Shown here piece after piece: positions 1 through 9,119 of a DNA stretch of 64,000 nt. The notes below the pieces were generated by a model. It was not told the origin of the DNA, did not search any database, and saw only the letters and a program-made list of their open reading frames with translations. Position 1 is the first letter of the stretch. Every line of letters begins with the position of its first letter. Source of the stretch: Pedobacter kyungheensis (GTDB lineage Bacteria > Bacteroidota > Bacteroidia > Sphingobacteriales > Sphingobacteriaceae); contig NZ_JSYN01000011.1 in assembly GCF_000812965.1 (NCBI RefSeq), positions 1 through 64,000 on the forward strand, read 5' to 3'. The position numbers and the translations under genes are program-made.

Positions 1-127
1 AAAATTGTAACTGTGATTTAGCCAATCCATACATATTGGAAAGTTCATGTACAGAGTGTTCTTCTTTGATTACCTTGTTGACTAAATCAAGTTTAAACTG
101 ATAGTCATATTTTTGTTTTCTACTCAT
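1..127 (-). CDS. IS3-family transposase OrfA, N-terminal fragment (partial at window edge)
   Basis: The minus-strand ATG at 127 opens 42 codons that run off the left edge. The product starts MSRKQKYDYQFKLDLVNKVI and goes on into a helix-turn-helix region (SVHELSNMYGLAKSQL), the usual start of the OrfA DNA-binding protein that recognises the IS ends. It lies a few bases inside the inverted repeat, as expected. The downstream orfB with its DDE catalytic domain is outside the window, so it cannot be judged whether the element is intact. Confidence 0.7.
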   Translation of the reverse strand, partial: MSRKQKYDYQFKLDLVNKVIKEEHSVHELSNMYGLAKSQLQF

Positions 128-170
128 AAAAAATGCCCCAAAAAGTGTCTAACTTTTTGGGGCATGTCCA
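1..170 (-). mobile_element. End of an IS3-family (IS150-type) insertion sequence, cut by window edge
   Basis: Read on the minus strand, the element begins with TG at about 170, carries CCCCAAAAAGTTAGACA and then a mirrored copy of the same bases (134-165), and opens directly into a transposase start codon at 127. This arrangement of terminal repeat, short hairpin and orfA start is typical of the IS150 subgroup of IS3. Only the left end lies here; the rest is outside the window. No target duplication can be checked because the other end is missing. Confidence 0.7.
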
Positions 171-246
171 TTTTCGATGAGAAAATTGCCTTTTTGTTTT
201 GGTGTATTTGTTGTAATTAACTCCAAACTCCGAGCTCCAAACTAAT

Positions 247-735
247 TTATAGTTTCCAGTCTGGCCTTTCAAAATGGCAGGTATAGCCGTAAGGGTTTTT
301 CTGCAAATAGTTCTGATGTTCTTCCTCCGCATTCCAGAAAGCCGTTTCGGGTACAACCTCTGTCACAATTTTTCCCGGCCATATACCCGAGGCATCCATT
401 TCGGCAATTAGTTCCTTCGCAGTAGCTTCCTGTGTTGGGTTAGCGAAAAATATAGCCGAACGGTAAGAAGTACCAACATCGTTTCCTTGTCTGTTACGTG
501 TTGTAGGATCGTGGATCTGGAAAAAATATTCTAATAATTTACGGTATGATAAAATGGTAGGGTCAAAAGTAATTTCGATGCCTTCAGCATGCGTTCCATG
601 GTTCCGGTAAGTAGCATTGGGCACATCACCACCGGTATATCCAACTACAGTCGAAATTACACCCGGATAATGGCGAATCAATTCTTCTACTCCCCAAAAA
701 CAACCGCCAGCTAGAATGGCTTTTTCAGTATTCAT
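247..735 (-). CDS. msrA: Peptide-methionine (S)-S-oxide reductase MsrA
   Basis: A 162-residue cytoplasmic enzyme that reduces the S epimer of methionine sulfoxide in proteins. The N-terminal GGCFWGVEE motif holds the nucleophilic Cys12 and the GCFWG signature; GYTGG, the HAEGIEI segment and the IHDPTT loop are also conserved. The length is normal for a stand-alone MsrA. No signal peptide is visible and no MsrB domain is fused or adjacent. It sits alone between the IS end and a repeat-rich gap, so it is probably monocistronic. Confidence 0.95.
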   Translation of the reverse strand: MNTEKAILAGGCFWGVEELIRHYPGVISTVVGYTGGDVPNATYRNHGTHAEGIEITFDPTILSYRKLLEYFFQIHDPTTRNRQGNDVGTSYRSAIFFANPTQEATAKELIAEMDASGIWPGKIVTEVVPETAFWNAEEEHQNYLQKNPYGYTCHFERPDWKL

Positions 736-869
736 ATGTATCTCCTTTTTCTATTGAATAAAGATACGGTGAAGATGTGTAAAAGGAAAGTAAAGAAGAA
801 GCCGTGCGATGTCAACAATCTTGGGTGTTCGGTGAGGACACCAACCACTAGTGTAAAGGTGAGTAAGGT

Positions 870-917
870 GGTCGGTGCGCCACCAGACAGACTCTATCGG
901 TTGGTGGCGCACCAACC
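870..917. repeat. Inverted repeat, 17-base arms
   Basis: The arm at 870-886 (GGTCGGTGCGCCACCAG) pairs with 901-917 (TTGGTGGCGCACCAACC) with about two mismatches around a 14-base loop. It is GC-rich in an AT-rich gap and has no T-run, so it looks more like a REP-type element than a terminator. Confidence 0.6.
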
Positions 918-973
918 GAATAGCGCGTTTTTATATTGTATTGGTTGAAAGTTTGGATCAATCATATTCTCCA

Positions 974-1006
974 GTCCGTAGAGACGTTCCACTTAACTCT
1001 ACGGAC
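974..1006. repeat. Perfect 10-bp inverted repeat
   Basis: GTCCGTAGAG at 974-983 is perfectly complementary to CTCTACGGAC at 997-1006, with a 13-base loop. It lies just beyond the stop codon of the minus-strand gene ending at 1044 and could act as a processing or termination structure, but no T-run follows on either strand. Confidence 0.55.
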
Positions 1007-1043
1007 AGAATTCCCAACTCCAAACGCACCACTCCAAACTATA

Positions 1044-1922
1044 TCACTTCCCGCCAAACGCAAAATCCATAAAACTTACATTGTTCTTGCGCGAAGAACT
1101 TACCGCAATGCCTTTATCGGCCTGGTTGGTAAAAGTAAAACCTTCCAGTTCATCAGGCTTATCGGTATCCACTACGCTCAAAACTGATTCATGCCCGGTG
1201 GAGATCGATTTTTCCAGATCGAGGAATGTTAACCGCCATTTGCGTCCTTCAATCTGGTTTTGAATTAATACCAGGATGCCCTTACTGGCAATGAAGTGGA
1301 GATTTTGCACCCAGGGTGAGCAGGTAAATTTTTGAACCACTACACCTTTTTCGCTGGTTTTAGTCGCTTTTGCCAAAGCTTGCGGATCAAGTAAGCGAAC
1401 CTCATTGGCCTTGTTGCCATAATCGGCAGTAGCCACATACCATTTTCCTTTGTATTTTACATATTCTGGCCTTGCACCCTGTATGCAGGCATCGTCATCA
1501 ATGGTTTGCAGCAAATTGCCATCTAATGTTCCGGTTTTTAAAAATCCATCCCAGTTAATGCAGTTAATTACCGCTTTCCACAACGTTCCTGATTCGTTTT
1601 GCCTTACCGAATTACCTACAAAAGTAGGCAAACCTTTATGATAGGCTATTCCGGTAGGATGCTTAATGGTGTTTTCGCCTTTTATGGTAAAACGGTATTC
1701 TTTATGCTGATAGCTTAACGAATCTTTTTCCAGTTTATATTCGCGCATTACACCAACTTCGCGATCGCCGTAGAGGAAATACCGGCCGTTTTGGTAGCTG
1801 ATGCCCTGGCAGGCCCCCAGTGAATCGACGGTAATGTTTTTAGTGATTTTTCCGTCCATTTTACTGCTTTTGGCTACAAAGAACATGACCAACAGTACCA
1901 ATATAGGATTTAAAATTTTCAT
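1044..1922 (-). CDS. Secreted protein of unknown function, probable beta-propeller fold
   Basis: A 292-residue protein with an N-terminal hydrophobic segment (KILNPILVLLVMFFVA) that may be a signal peptide or anchor. The body has short repeating strands (YFLYGDREVG, KWYVATADYGN, GILVLIQNQIEG) like six-bladed propeller proteins that read an extracellular ligand. I do not recognise a named family. It starts 2 bases after the stop of the upstream DUF218 gene, so the two are surely co-transcribed and probably act in the same compartment. Confidence 0.6.
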   Translation of the reverse strand: MKILNPILVLLVMFFVAKSSKMDGKITKNITVDSLGACQGISYQNGRYFLYGDREVGVMREYKLEKDSLSYQHKEYRFTIKGENTIKHPTGIAYHKGLPTFVGNSVRQNESGTLWKAVINCINWDGFLKTGTLDGNLLQTIDDDACIQGARPEYVKYKGKWYVATADYGNKANEVRLLDPQALAKATKTSEKGVVVQKFTCSPWVQNLHFIASKGILVLIQNQIEGRKWRLTFLDLEKSISTGHESVLSVVDTDKPDELEGFTFTNQADKGIAVSSSRKNNVSFMDFAFGGK

Positions 1923-1924
1923 GG

Positions 1925-3172
1925 CTAAGGGTCTAAAGGTTCGTCGAAATCAATTTGTAAGGAGGTTGTGTTTGGATAGAATTCTGATTCGGTATCACTC
2001 AATCGTTTCCCGTTCTGGTAAGGATAATAACCAAGCTCTTTTTTACAACGTTCTAACAGCACTGTGGTAATATAATAGCTTTGCGATTTAACGGTACTCA
2101 CCATGGCGGGTTTATCAACAGGTATGCCGTAGCGGAACATCAGCCTTACGCAGTTACGCATGTTGGTAGTAGTATGGCGGGCATGCGGTTCCATAATGAT
2201 AGCGCTTTCTGGTATTTGTAAGGTTTCTATCAGAAATTTTTTCATTTCGAACGCCTCGCTAAATTTGGTTTTATAGGGGTGTACGCGTCCGCCAGATACG
2301 ACGATAAAAGGCGCCTGTCCTTTCAGGTACTGAATGGCCGCTAACCTGCAACGGATCATCCCTCCGGCACTTAAGGCAGTTTCTTTATCTTCAGGACCAG
2401 CCCCAGGAACCAGAATTACGCTATAGGGATATTTTTTCCAATCGGTTTTTTTAATCTGGCTAATGGCTGGCTGGTTAACCCCGCTAACCATGGGCTCATA
2501 ATCGGCGGCATCATTTCTTTCATTCAGTTCTAAAGCCACCAGCGCAAAATTTAAGGCTGGTTCAAAAAACAATTCGTTTTGGCCTTGCAAAGCTAATGAG
2601 GCGTTTGCGGCAGTAAGCTCGGCATATTCTTTATCTTTTAAACTGAAACTAATCGAATCTATTTTGGGATAGTTGGGTTTATTGCCTGCTACATATACGC
2701 CAATGGTGTAATTTAAGGCATTGGCATCTTGTTCCCAGGCTTTTATAAGCAGGTTTTTAGGATTTTCATTAGTATATAAAGTATAACAGCCCGAAGCAAT
2801 CAGGTGATTGCTTACCAGTTTTCCAAGTTCATTATTTTCTTTGTAACTGTTGCTTAACTCCTGGCTAATTGCTGTAATTTCTTCGGTACTAAACTTTAAA
2901 GCATTGGCATAGCAGCTAATATCGGCTTTGCAGGTCTTTAATGCCTCATTTACCTGTGCGCTTTTGGTATCGGCAATTTTTTTCAGCACGCTGTTTTCTT
3001 TCAGCATTTTATTCAGCTCTGGAAGCTGCTGGAAAAGGGTAAGCAGATAGTAGTTTTTATACTGTACCGCATTATTGCTTTTTATTAACTGATAAGCTTG
3101 TTCGGGTTTATGCTGCGCCTGTAAACCTTGCCACAACAGGCAAAGCATAAAAAAGGGATAGAAGACTTTCAT
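1925..3172 (-). CDS. Secreted DUF218 (YdcF/SanA/ElyC-like) domain protein
   Basis: A 415-residue protein. Residues 1-19 form a signal peptide ending in LQAQ; about 20-240 is a helical domain I do not recognise; about 250-400 is a DUF218 domain, with VILVPGAGPED opening the Rossmann-like core, then VVSGGRVHPY and EPHARHTTTNMRN. DUF218 proteins are linked to envelope-barrier and cell-wall functions, but their chemistry is mostly unsettled. The long N-terminal extension is unlike the short enterobacterial members. It is the first gene of an operon with the propeller-like protein downstream. Confidence 0.8.
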   Translation of the reverse strand: MKVFYPFFMLCLLWQGLQAQHKPEQAYQLIKSNNAVQYKNYYLLTLFQQLPELNKMLKENSVLKKIADTKSAQVNEALKTCKADISCYANALKFSTEEITAISQELSNSYKENNELGKLVSNHLIASGCYTLYTNENPKNLLIKAWEQDANALNYTIGVYVAGNKPNYPKIDSISFSLKDKEYAELTAANASLALQGQNELFFEPALNFALVALELNERNDAADYEPMVSGVNQPAISQIKKTDWKKYPYSVILVPGAGPEDKETALSAGGMIRCRLAAIQYLKGQAPFIVVSGGRVHPYKTKFSEAFEMKKFLIETLQIPESAIIMEPHARHTTTNMRNCVRLMFRYGIPVDKPAMVSTVKSQSYYITTVLLERCKKELGYYPYQNGKRLSDTESEFYPNTTSLQIDFDEPLDP

Positions 3173-3496
3173 TAAAATTTTTTGGGAGCGAAGTAACGCA
3201 TCAGCTATTAAATCAGTATTAAGCAGATGTTATTCTTAAGCATAATTAAATCGATTTAGTAATGCTTGATGCAGAATTAATGTAAACTTAAAATAGCTCC
3301 CATGATCTTTGCATAGAGTTAACACAACGGATACATAGTGTTAAAAATACACCTCTACTTTTGTCGCCGTAGAACGCTCAGGAAACAAGTTGTTAACCTT
3401 TAAGGATAAGCCTATGTAAATGCATGATCTACATATCTGCCAAACAAAAACACAAACCCCAATACTATTTAAAAATTTATTACTAAGCACAAAAAG
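3173..3496 (+). other. Promoter-bearing gap upstream of the first SusC gene
   Basis: This AT-rich gap separates the divergent DUF218 and SusC genes. A candidate -7 box lies at 3356-3363. No RNA gene or coding frame is seen. Confidence 0.5.
3356..3363 (+). promoter_or_regulatory. Candidate -7 promoter box (TACTTTTG)
   Basis: TACTTTTG fits the Bacteroidota housekeeping -7 consensus TAnnTTTG and lies about 130 bases upstream of the SusC start. No clear TTG is present 19-21 bases upstream, so the -33 half is weak. Confidence 0.4.
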
Positions 3497-6400
3497 ATGA
3501 CATCATTTTTTTTCACCGCAAGCATGAAAAGTGCCTGCAGGAAATTGCTTTTGCCTGTTGGTTTGCTCGCTGCATGCAGTCCAGCCGCCATGGCCTCAGG
3601 CAATAGCAAATTAGTTCCGGCTACCGAGCTTAACAACCGTTTTGCTACCATTAACGGAACTGTAACCGACGAGAAGGGACAACCACTTCCAGGCGTTAGC
3701 GTTTACGACAAGCAAACCAAAAAAACAACTTCTACCGATGGTAACGGGAAATTCTCAATAGAGGCGAATAACGGCGCTACTCTGGTTTTTTCTTTTGTTG
3801 GTTTCGATACGCAGGAAGTTATCGTATCGGGCAACAAAACCATTAATATTAAACTTAAAGAAAGCAGTAACACCTTAAACGAGGTGGTAGCAATTGGTTA
3901 CCAAAAGATCAGAAAATCGGATGTTACCGGAGCCATTAGCAGCGTTAAAGCCAGCGAACTAAACTTAACCTCACCAACAGTAGGGCAGGCATTAGTGGGT
4001 AAGGTTGCCGGTGTGCAGGTATCGCAAACCAGCGGTGCACCTTACTCAGGTACCAAAATCAGGGTAAGGGGTATTGGTTCTATCAATGCCAGTTCCGATC
4101 CTTTATATGTTATTGATGGTTATCCGGCAGGTAATAACGTAGCCATTAATCCTGAGGATATCGAAACTATCGACATTTTAAAGGATGCGGCTTCTGCTGC
4201 CATTTACGGTTCACGGGCATCTGGTGGGGTAGTGTTAATTACCACGAAAAGAGGTAAAGACGGTAAAGGCCATTTTGAATATGATGTGCAGGGTGGTATT
4301 TCTCAGCTGGCCAAAAAGGTAAAGCTGCTTGACGCCAATCAGTTTATACAATTATTGATAGACGGACGTAATAATGCCTACAAAGATTTATGGGTAAATG
4401 CCGGTAAAACCTGGAACGATGCTATGTATAGCGATAATAATGCTACACGGATTGCAAACGTAGGTAATGGAAGCAGTGTAAGTATCCCTGCTGATTTGTA
4501 TAATTTTAGCACACAACAGGCTATTCCTGCGGCTTACAATACCGATTGGCAGGATGAACTGTACCGCAATGCAGCCTTTCAACGCCACAACCTTTCATTT
4601 AGCGGAGGTAATAAAGACGTAAAATACTTTTTAAGTGGCGGTTACCAGGATAACGATGGTATTGTAACCAACACCAACCAAAAGGTAATCAATTTCAGGG
4701 GCAATATAGATGGAAATGTGAGTGAGCGTTTACACGTAGGGGCCAACATTTCTTATACCCAAAATAATAACCGCGAGGTGAGGGAAGGTCGTTATGATTT
4801 GAGTCCGATGATGTCGGCGCTAATTTATTTGCCTTACCTGCCTGCAAGAGATGCAAACGGTAATCCGATTCAGTTTGGAATGGGGGCTTTGGCTTCGCAA
4901 TACGGAATCCAAAATCCCGAAAATCCTCTGGCTACAGTAGAGCAGTTAAAAATTACAAGAAAAGGTGATAGAAGTACTTACAATGCCAATGCTACTTATA
5001 AGATTATTGATGGCCTTGATTTTAAAGCAAACTTAGGTACCCAAACTTATAGCGAAAAGTATGATTTCTATTTGCCAACCAGTTTAAGTAACGGTAATAA
5101 CAGGCCATATTCTAACGAATCGATTGCTGCGGCTACTGCTGTTGCACAAAATTTAAAACAGATCGATCAGCTGGCTGAGTTTACCCTAAACTACAATAAA
5201 ACCTTTGGTAAACATAAGCTGGATGTATTGGCCGGATATTCTGCACAGAAAACAACCAGCGATTTGATTAAAGTATCGGCAAAGGGTTTCCAGAACGATA
5301 ATATTGGCGAGATCACCGATAAAGGTGCCGACCCAAGTTTCTTTGCTTTAGATGCAGCTTCTAAAACTGCCAATACGCTACTATCTTATTTTGGTCGTTT
5401 CAGTTATAACTATGCCGGTAAATATTTCTTAACTGGTTCATTCCGTCGCGATGGTTCTTCGCGTTTTGGTCCGCTAAACAAATATGGTAATTTCCCTTCT
5501 GTTGCTGCAGGCTGGAACCTTTCTGATGAAGATTTTTACAAAGATTTCTTAGGCGAGCGCTCTACCGTAAAATTAAGGGCAAGCTGGGGCTTAAGTGGTA
5601 ACAACAACATTCCTAACTACAGAACAGCACAAGAAATGAGTGCACCGGGTGGTGTGGTGTTCGGTAATGCTATTTCTACAGCTATCTGGCCAAATGCCAT
5701 CCAGGATCCTAAATTGGGTTGGGAGTCTACTTCCCAGTATAACTTTGGTACCGATATCGGTTTGTTCAATAACCGTTTAAATATTATTGCCAATTATTAC
5801 TTAAGTTATTCGTACAATTTGTTGTTTAACCAGCCTATTTCGGCTGTTTCGGGTACTTCTTCTATCTTAACCAACCTGGCCGATAGTAAAATCAGAAACA
5901 AAGGTTTCGATGTACAAATTGATGGCCGCATTATTCAAAACCAGGATTTTACCTTAGGTTTAAGCGGAAACATTGCTGTTAACCGCAACAAAGTATTAAA
6001 TATGGGTGGAGCCAGTACCATTTTAACCAATGGCGCCGAGCGTTCGTATTTAACACACATTACACAAGAGGGGCAGCCTGTAGGTATGTTTTATGGCTTT
6101 AAAGTATTGGGTCGCATTACAGCCGATAATTTAGGTAAAGTTGCACCTTCATCAGCTTCAACCAATCCTGCAAAAATTGGCGATTTGTATTTCCAGGATA
6201 CCGATGGCAACGGAGTTGTAAACGATGCAGATAAAACGGTTATTGGTACACCATATCCTAAATTTACCTATGGTTTTGCTTTGAATACCTCTTATAAAAC
6301 ATTCGATTTAAGGGCATCATTTAATGGTTCGTATGGTAACCAGGTGTTAGATGGACAGGATTATTACCTGTATAATTTTGAAGGTTCGGGTAACCAGTAT

Positions 6401-6766
6401 GTAGATGTAGCAGATCGTTACCGCAACGAAGCCAATCCGGGCAGCGGCTTAAACTACCGTCCTTCGCGTGCAGGTACGCAAAGTAACTCTACCCGTTTAT
6501 CGTCATTTTACATTCAGGATGGCTCTTATTTCAGATGTACCAACATTACACTGGGCTATTCTTTCCCGAAATCGCTTGCTAATGCCATTAAATTAACTAA
6601 CATCCGCATTTATGCAAGTGTTGATAATGCCTTTACCATAACCGATTATAAAGGTTATAACCCGGAGGTAGATTACAGTGGTGGTTCTAACTTAACACCT
6701 GGGGTTGATTATGGTAACTATCCATTGGCCAGGGCTTATAATCTGGGTGTTAAACTTACTTTTTAG
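3497..6766 (+). CDS. SusC/RagA-family TonB-linked outer membrane transporter
   Basis: A 1089-residue outer-membrane importer. In order: signal peptide (to about residue 34, ending AAMASG), carboxypeptidase-D-like domain (about 50-115, INGTVTDEKGQPLPGVSV), TonB-box-like LNEVVAIGY, plug (about 130-240, ending in the RASGGVVLITTKRG signature) and a beta-barrel ending in an aromatic-rich strand (LGVKLTF). It imports oligosaccharides or similar large nutrients with the SusD lipoprotein 11 bases downstream. A second ATG at 3524 (MKSACRKLLLP) gives a more typical signal peptide and may be the true start. No glycan-active enzyme or sensor is adjacent, so the substrate is unknown. Confidence 0.93.
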   Translation: MTSFFFTASMKSACRKLLLPVGLLAACSPAAMASGNSKLVPATELNNRFATINGTVTDEKGQPLPGVSVYDKQTKKTTSTDGNGKFSIEANNGATLVFSFVGFDTQEVIVSGNKTINIKLKESSNTLNEVVAIGYQKIRKSDVTGAISSVKASELNLTSPTVGQALVGKVAGVQVSQTSGAPYSGTKIRVRGIGSINASSDPLYVIDGYPAGNNVAINPEDIETIDILKDAASAAIYGSRASGGVVLITTKRGKDGKGHFEYDVQGGISQLAKKVKLLDANQFIQLLIDGRNNAYKDLWVNAGKTWNDAMYSDNNATRIANVGNGSSVSIPADLYNFSTQQAIPAAYNTDWQDELYRNAAFQRHNLSFSGGNKDVKYFLSGGYQDNDGIVTNTNQKVINFRGNIDGNVSERLHVGANISYTQNNNREVREGRYDLSPMMSALIYLPYLPARDANGNPIQFGMGALASQYGIQNPENPLATVEQLKITRKGDRSTYNANATYKIIDGLDFKANLGTQTYSEKYDFYLPTSLSNGNNRPYSNESIAAATAVAQNLKQIDQLAEFTLNYNKTFGKHKLDVLAGYSAQKTTSDLIKVSAKGFQNDNIGEITDKGADPSFFALDAASKTANTLLSYFGRFSYNYAGKYFLTGSFRRDGSSRFGPLNKYGNFPSVAAGWNLSDEDFYKDFLGERSTVKLRASWGLSGNNNIPNYRTAQEMSAPGGVVFGNAISTAIWPNAIQDPKLGWESTSQYNFGTDIGLFNNRLNIIANYYLSYSYNLLFNQPISAVSGTSSILTNLADSKIRNKGFDVQIDGRIIQNQDFTLGLSGNIAVNRNKVLNMGGASTILTNGAERSYLTHITQEGQPVGMFYGFKVLGRITADNLGKVAPSSASTNPAKIGDLYFQDTDGNGVVNDADKTVIGTPYPKFTYGFALNTSYKTFDLRASFNGSYGNQVLDGQDYYLYNFEGSGNQYVDVADRYRNEANPGSGLNYRPSRAGTQSNSTRLSSFYIQDGSYFRCTNITLGYSFPKSLANAIKLTNIRIYASVDNAFTITDYKGYNPEVDYSGGSNLTPGVDYGNYPLARAYNLGVKLTF

Positions 6767-6777
6767 AATTTAAGAAA

Positions 6778-8304
6778 ATGAAAAAATATATTTTAGTTTC
6801 GGCTTTAAGCGTTGCAGTATGTTTAAGCAGCTGCAAAAAAGACTTTTTAGCGCAAACCAATCCAAATGCAGTTACGGTTGAAAATTATTTTAAAACCGAA
6901 AACGATGTATTGCTCGCTGTTAACGGTGCCTACCAATCGTTAAGGAGCAGTAACACCATGGGCGAGAACAGTGGTTTATTTACCGACGAACGATCAGACG
7001 ATACCGGAAGAAATGATAACCAGAGTAATGCCGGCGAACCGTTCCAGTTTAACGATTTCTCTCTTTTACCCAGTAATTCGTACCTGAAATCGCATTGGCT
7101 GGCGCTTTACCAATCTATTACCCGGGCCAATGTAATCCTTTCTAATATAGATAAGGTTACTTTTACCAATGAGGCAAACAAGCAGAACTACAGTGCCGAG
7201 GCTAAATTTATCCGTGCAATTATGTATTTCGAGCTGGTAAGAAAGTGGGGAGCTGTTCCTCTGGTAACCAAACAATTAAATACCATTGATGAGGTAAAAG
7301 CCAGTACTTTCCGCGTGCCTGAGGCTGATGTATACAACCAGATTGTAGCCGATTTAAAAGATGGTTTAAACAGTAGCCTGCCAAACTTTCAACCCGAATC
7401 GGGTATTGGGCGTGTTTCTAAAGCAGCGCTTAATGCTTACCTGGGTAAAGTGTATTTAACTATGGCAGCTACCTTGCCCAATAACAAGGCCGAAAATTTA
7501 ACCAATGCAAACACCTACCTGTTGGCCGCTTACAACATGCGTACTTTTGGTAACCTGAGCGAAATTCCATATAGCCAGGTTTTCGATGTAGCCAAAAAAA
7601 CAACCTGTAAGGAATTGCTTTTTCAAATCGTATACAAGCAGGGCGATATTAACTACAGCTCGAGCATTGCAGCCAACAACCAGGCAAAAGGCGAAACCAT
7701 CAATTCGCAAAAAGCATCAACTGGTATAGGAGGCAACCTTAAGCTTGATTTGGTTAATGAATATGAAACTGCCGATTTGAGAAAAGATTTTTCAATCAAG
7801 TATGCCAACGATGCCACGGTTAAAGATTGGTTTATTACCAAATTTCGCGATGCGAGCGATGCAGCTACTAAAAACGGCTACGGCGGTAACGATTGTATTT
7901 TAATGCGTTATGCCGATGTAATTTTAATGCTTGCCGAAGTAAATATGTTGCAGGGTAACGATGCAGTTGCCATTCAGTATCTGGATATGGTAAGGGCGAG
8001 GGCTGCAATGCCACTTTATGCTGTGGCTAAAACCGATGCTACTTATGCCGCAAAATTCCCGACGCTAAAATTGGCTATTTTGCATGAGCGCAGGGTAGAA
8101 CTGGCTTTTGAGCACCAAAGATGGTTCGATCTGATCAGATGCTTTACTGCCACCGAATTGGTTACTTATTTAAAAGCCAAGCCACAAGCCTCGTACGGCA
8201 TAGCCAAGCTGGCCAATGTAACCACAAAAGACCGTTATTATCCGATTCCTTTTGATGAGGTAAAACTTGATCCGGTTAAAATGTATCAAAACCCGGGTTA
8301 CTAG
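6778..8304 (+). CDS. SusD/RagB-family nutrient-binding lipoprotein
   Basis: A 508-residue surface lipoprotein, partner of the SusC just upstream. The signal peptide ends in a lipobox (CLSSC, Cys19). The N-terminal SusD-like region contains the family signature FIRAIMYFELVRKWGAVPLV, and the C-terminal RagB/SusD region has ERRVELAFEHQRWFDL and the usual closing YPIPFDEV...NPGY. It caps the SusC barrel and helps choose the ligand. An intrinsic terminator follows at once, so the transcript probably ends here. Confidence 0.93.
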   Translation: MKKYILVSALSVAVCLSSCKKDFLAQTNPNAVTVENYFKTENDVLLAVNGAYQSLRSSNTMGENSGLFTDERSDDTGRNDNQSNAGEPFQFNDFSLLPSNSYLKSHWLALYQSITRANVILSNIDKVTFTNEANKQNYSAEAKFIRAIMYFELVRKWGAVPLVTKQLNTIDEVKASTFRVPEADVYNQIVADLKDGLNSSLPNFQPESGIGRVSKAALNAYLGKVYLTMAATLPNNKAENLTNANTYLLAAYNMRTFGNLSEIPYSQVFDVAKKTTCKELLFQIVYKQGDINYSSSIAANNQAKGETINSQKASTGIGGNLKLDLVNEYETADLRKDFSIKYANDATVKDWFITKFRDASDAATKNGYGGNDCILMRYADVILMLAEVNMLQGNDAVAIQYLDMVRARAAMPLYAVAKTDATYAAKFPTLKLAILHERRVELAFEHQRWFDLIRCFTATELVTYLKAKPQASYGIAKLANVTTKDRYYPIPFDEVKLDPVKMYQNPGY

Positions 8305-8321
8305 ACTTGCTATATAAAAAG

Positions 8322-8360
8322 AAAGCGGGCTGATTGAATTGATCAGCCCGCTTTTTCTTT
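8322..8360. terminator. Bidirectional intrinsic terminator
   Basis: AGCGGGCTGAT (8324-8334) pairs perfectly with ATCAGCCCGCT (8342-8352), flanked by A-rich and T-rich runs. It serves both the SusD gene (plus strand) and the convergent repressor gene (minus strand). Confidence 0.9.
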
Positions 8361-8369
8361 TAATGTTGT

Positions 8370-9017
8370 TTAAATCGCATTCCGCGTAATTTTACCTTTA
8401 ATAATATACAAGGTTTGAATGTTCTTTTTGTTAATAATGGTATCGCCTTTAAAATTAGGGTTTGATGAGCGCAGAATTATTTTAGCCGAATCGGGGTGTT
8501 CGAAAACCATTTTAATGGTGCGCAGGCTATTGCTCTCCTCATCGGTCATTACCATATAAGCTTCGCCCCATTGTAAAACATCATAATTGGTAATTTCTTT
8601 TACGGCTATAATTTCGCCCGAAGCATATTTTGGGTACATGCTATCACCATATACCGGTAAATAGGCTGTACAATCGTTAAAAGGTCGGTAATTTACCAGG
8701 TACTCTGCCTGTTCTTCTTCTACAATAAATTTATCGGTATCTTCTAAACTGAGGTTAAAATAAGGCACACCTTCTTTGCTAGGGGCTACAATGGGCGGTT
8801 TTTTTAAAACAGGTTCGCCAATGCCATCTTCCAGCCAGGCTAAGTTTACGTTGAATTTTAAGTTTAACCTATCTTTAACAGCATTGGATACATTTATCCT
8901 TTCCCTTAAAATATCTGATAAAGAACCTGGCTGGATATTCAGGGCCAACGCAAAATCTTTTTGGTTCTTAAATCCCAATAAATCAATTAAAGTTTTTAAG
9001 CGCTGGTTTTCATTCAT
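8370..9017 (-). CDS. XRE-family repressor with S24 (LexA/CI-like) peptidase domain
   Basis: A 215-residue regulator. Residues 5-65 form a Cro/CI-type helix-turn-helix (NQKDFALALNIQPGSLSDIL). Residues 85-212 are a peptidase S24 domain with the nucleophile in GDSMYP (Ser126) and the general-base lysine in RTIKMVF (Lys169). In LexA and CI this dyad cuts an Ala-Gly bond; here the likely equivalent is Glu82-Gly83, so self-cleavage is uncertain. It faces the two-gene HEPN operon across about 100 bases that contain a perfect palindrome over the promoter, so local repression of that operon is the likely role. Confidence 0.85.
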   Translation of the reverse strand: MNENQRLKTLIDLLGFKNQKDFALALNIQPGSLSDILRERINVSNAVKDRLNLKFNVNLAWLEDGIGEPVLKKPPIVAPSKEGVPYFNLSLEDTDKFIVEEEQAEYLVNYRPFNDCTAYLPVYGDSMYPKYASGEIIAVKEITNYDVLQWGEAYMVMTDEESNSLRTIKMVFEHPDSAKIILRSSNPNFKGDTIINKKNIQTLYIIKGKITRNAI

Positions 9018-9070
9018 AGGATAAAATGTTGATAAGTTTTATGTATTTATAGTAGTTTTACTTATTTCTA

Positions 9071-9091
9071 TTTACTAAATTTGTTAGTAAA
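9071..9091. promoter_or_regulatory. Palindromic operator overlapping the HEPN-operon promoter
   Basis: TTTACTAA (9071-9078) and TTAGTAAA (9084-9091) form a perfect 8-bp inverted repeat with a 5-base spacer. The sequence TAAATTTG at 9076-9083 fits the Bacteroidota -7 box and lies inside the palindrome, so a bound repressor would block the polymerase. A weaker copy of the half-sites (AGTA/TACT) occurs at about 9051-9063. The divergent XRE/S24 protein is the obvious candidate ligand. Confidence 0.65.
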
Positions 9092-9119
9092 GCTAATATA
9101 TAAATTAAAAAGAACAATT

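Larger units (their letters stand above)
736..1043. other. Intergenic gap with two inverted repeats, no gene
   Basis: This 308-base gap between msrA and the next minus-strand gene has no credible coding frame. It holds two separate stem-loops (870-917 and 974-1006), listed on their own. Short open frames here have no recognisable content. Confidence 0.6.

Noticed and set aside
9081..9119. TTG start adding 13 residues to the repeat protein
   Set aside because: This start would lie inside the operator and -7 box, so the ATG at 9120 is preferred.
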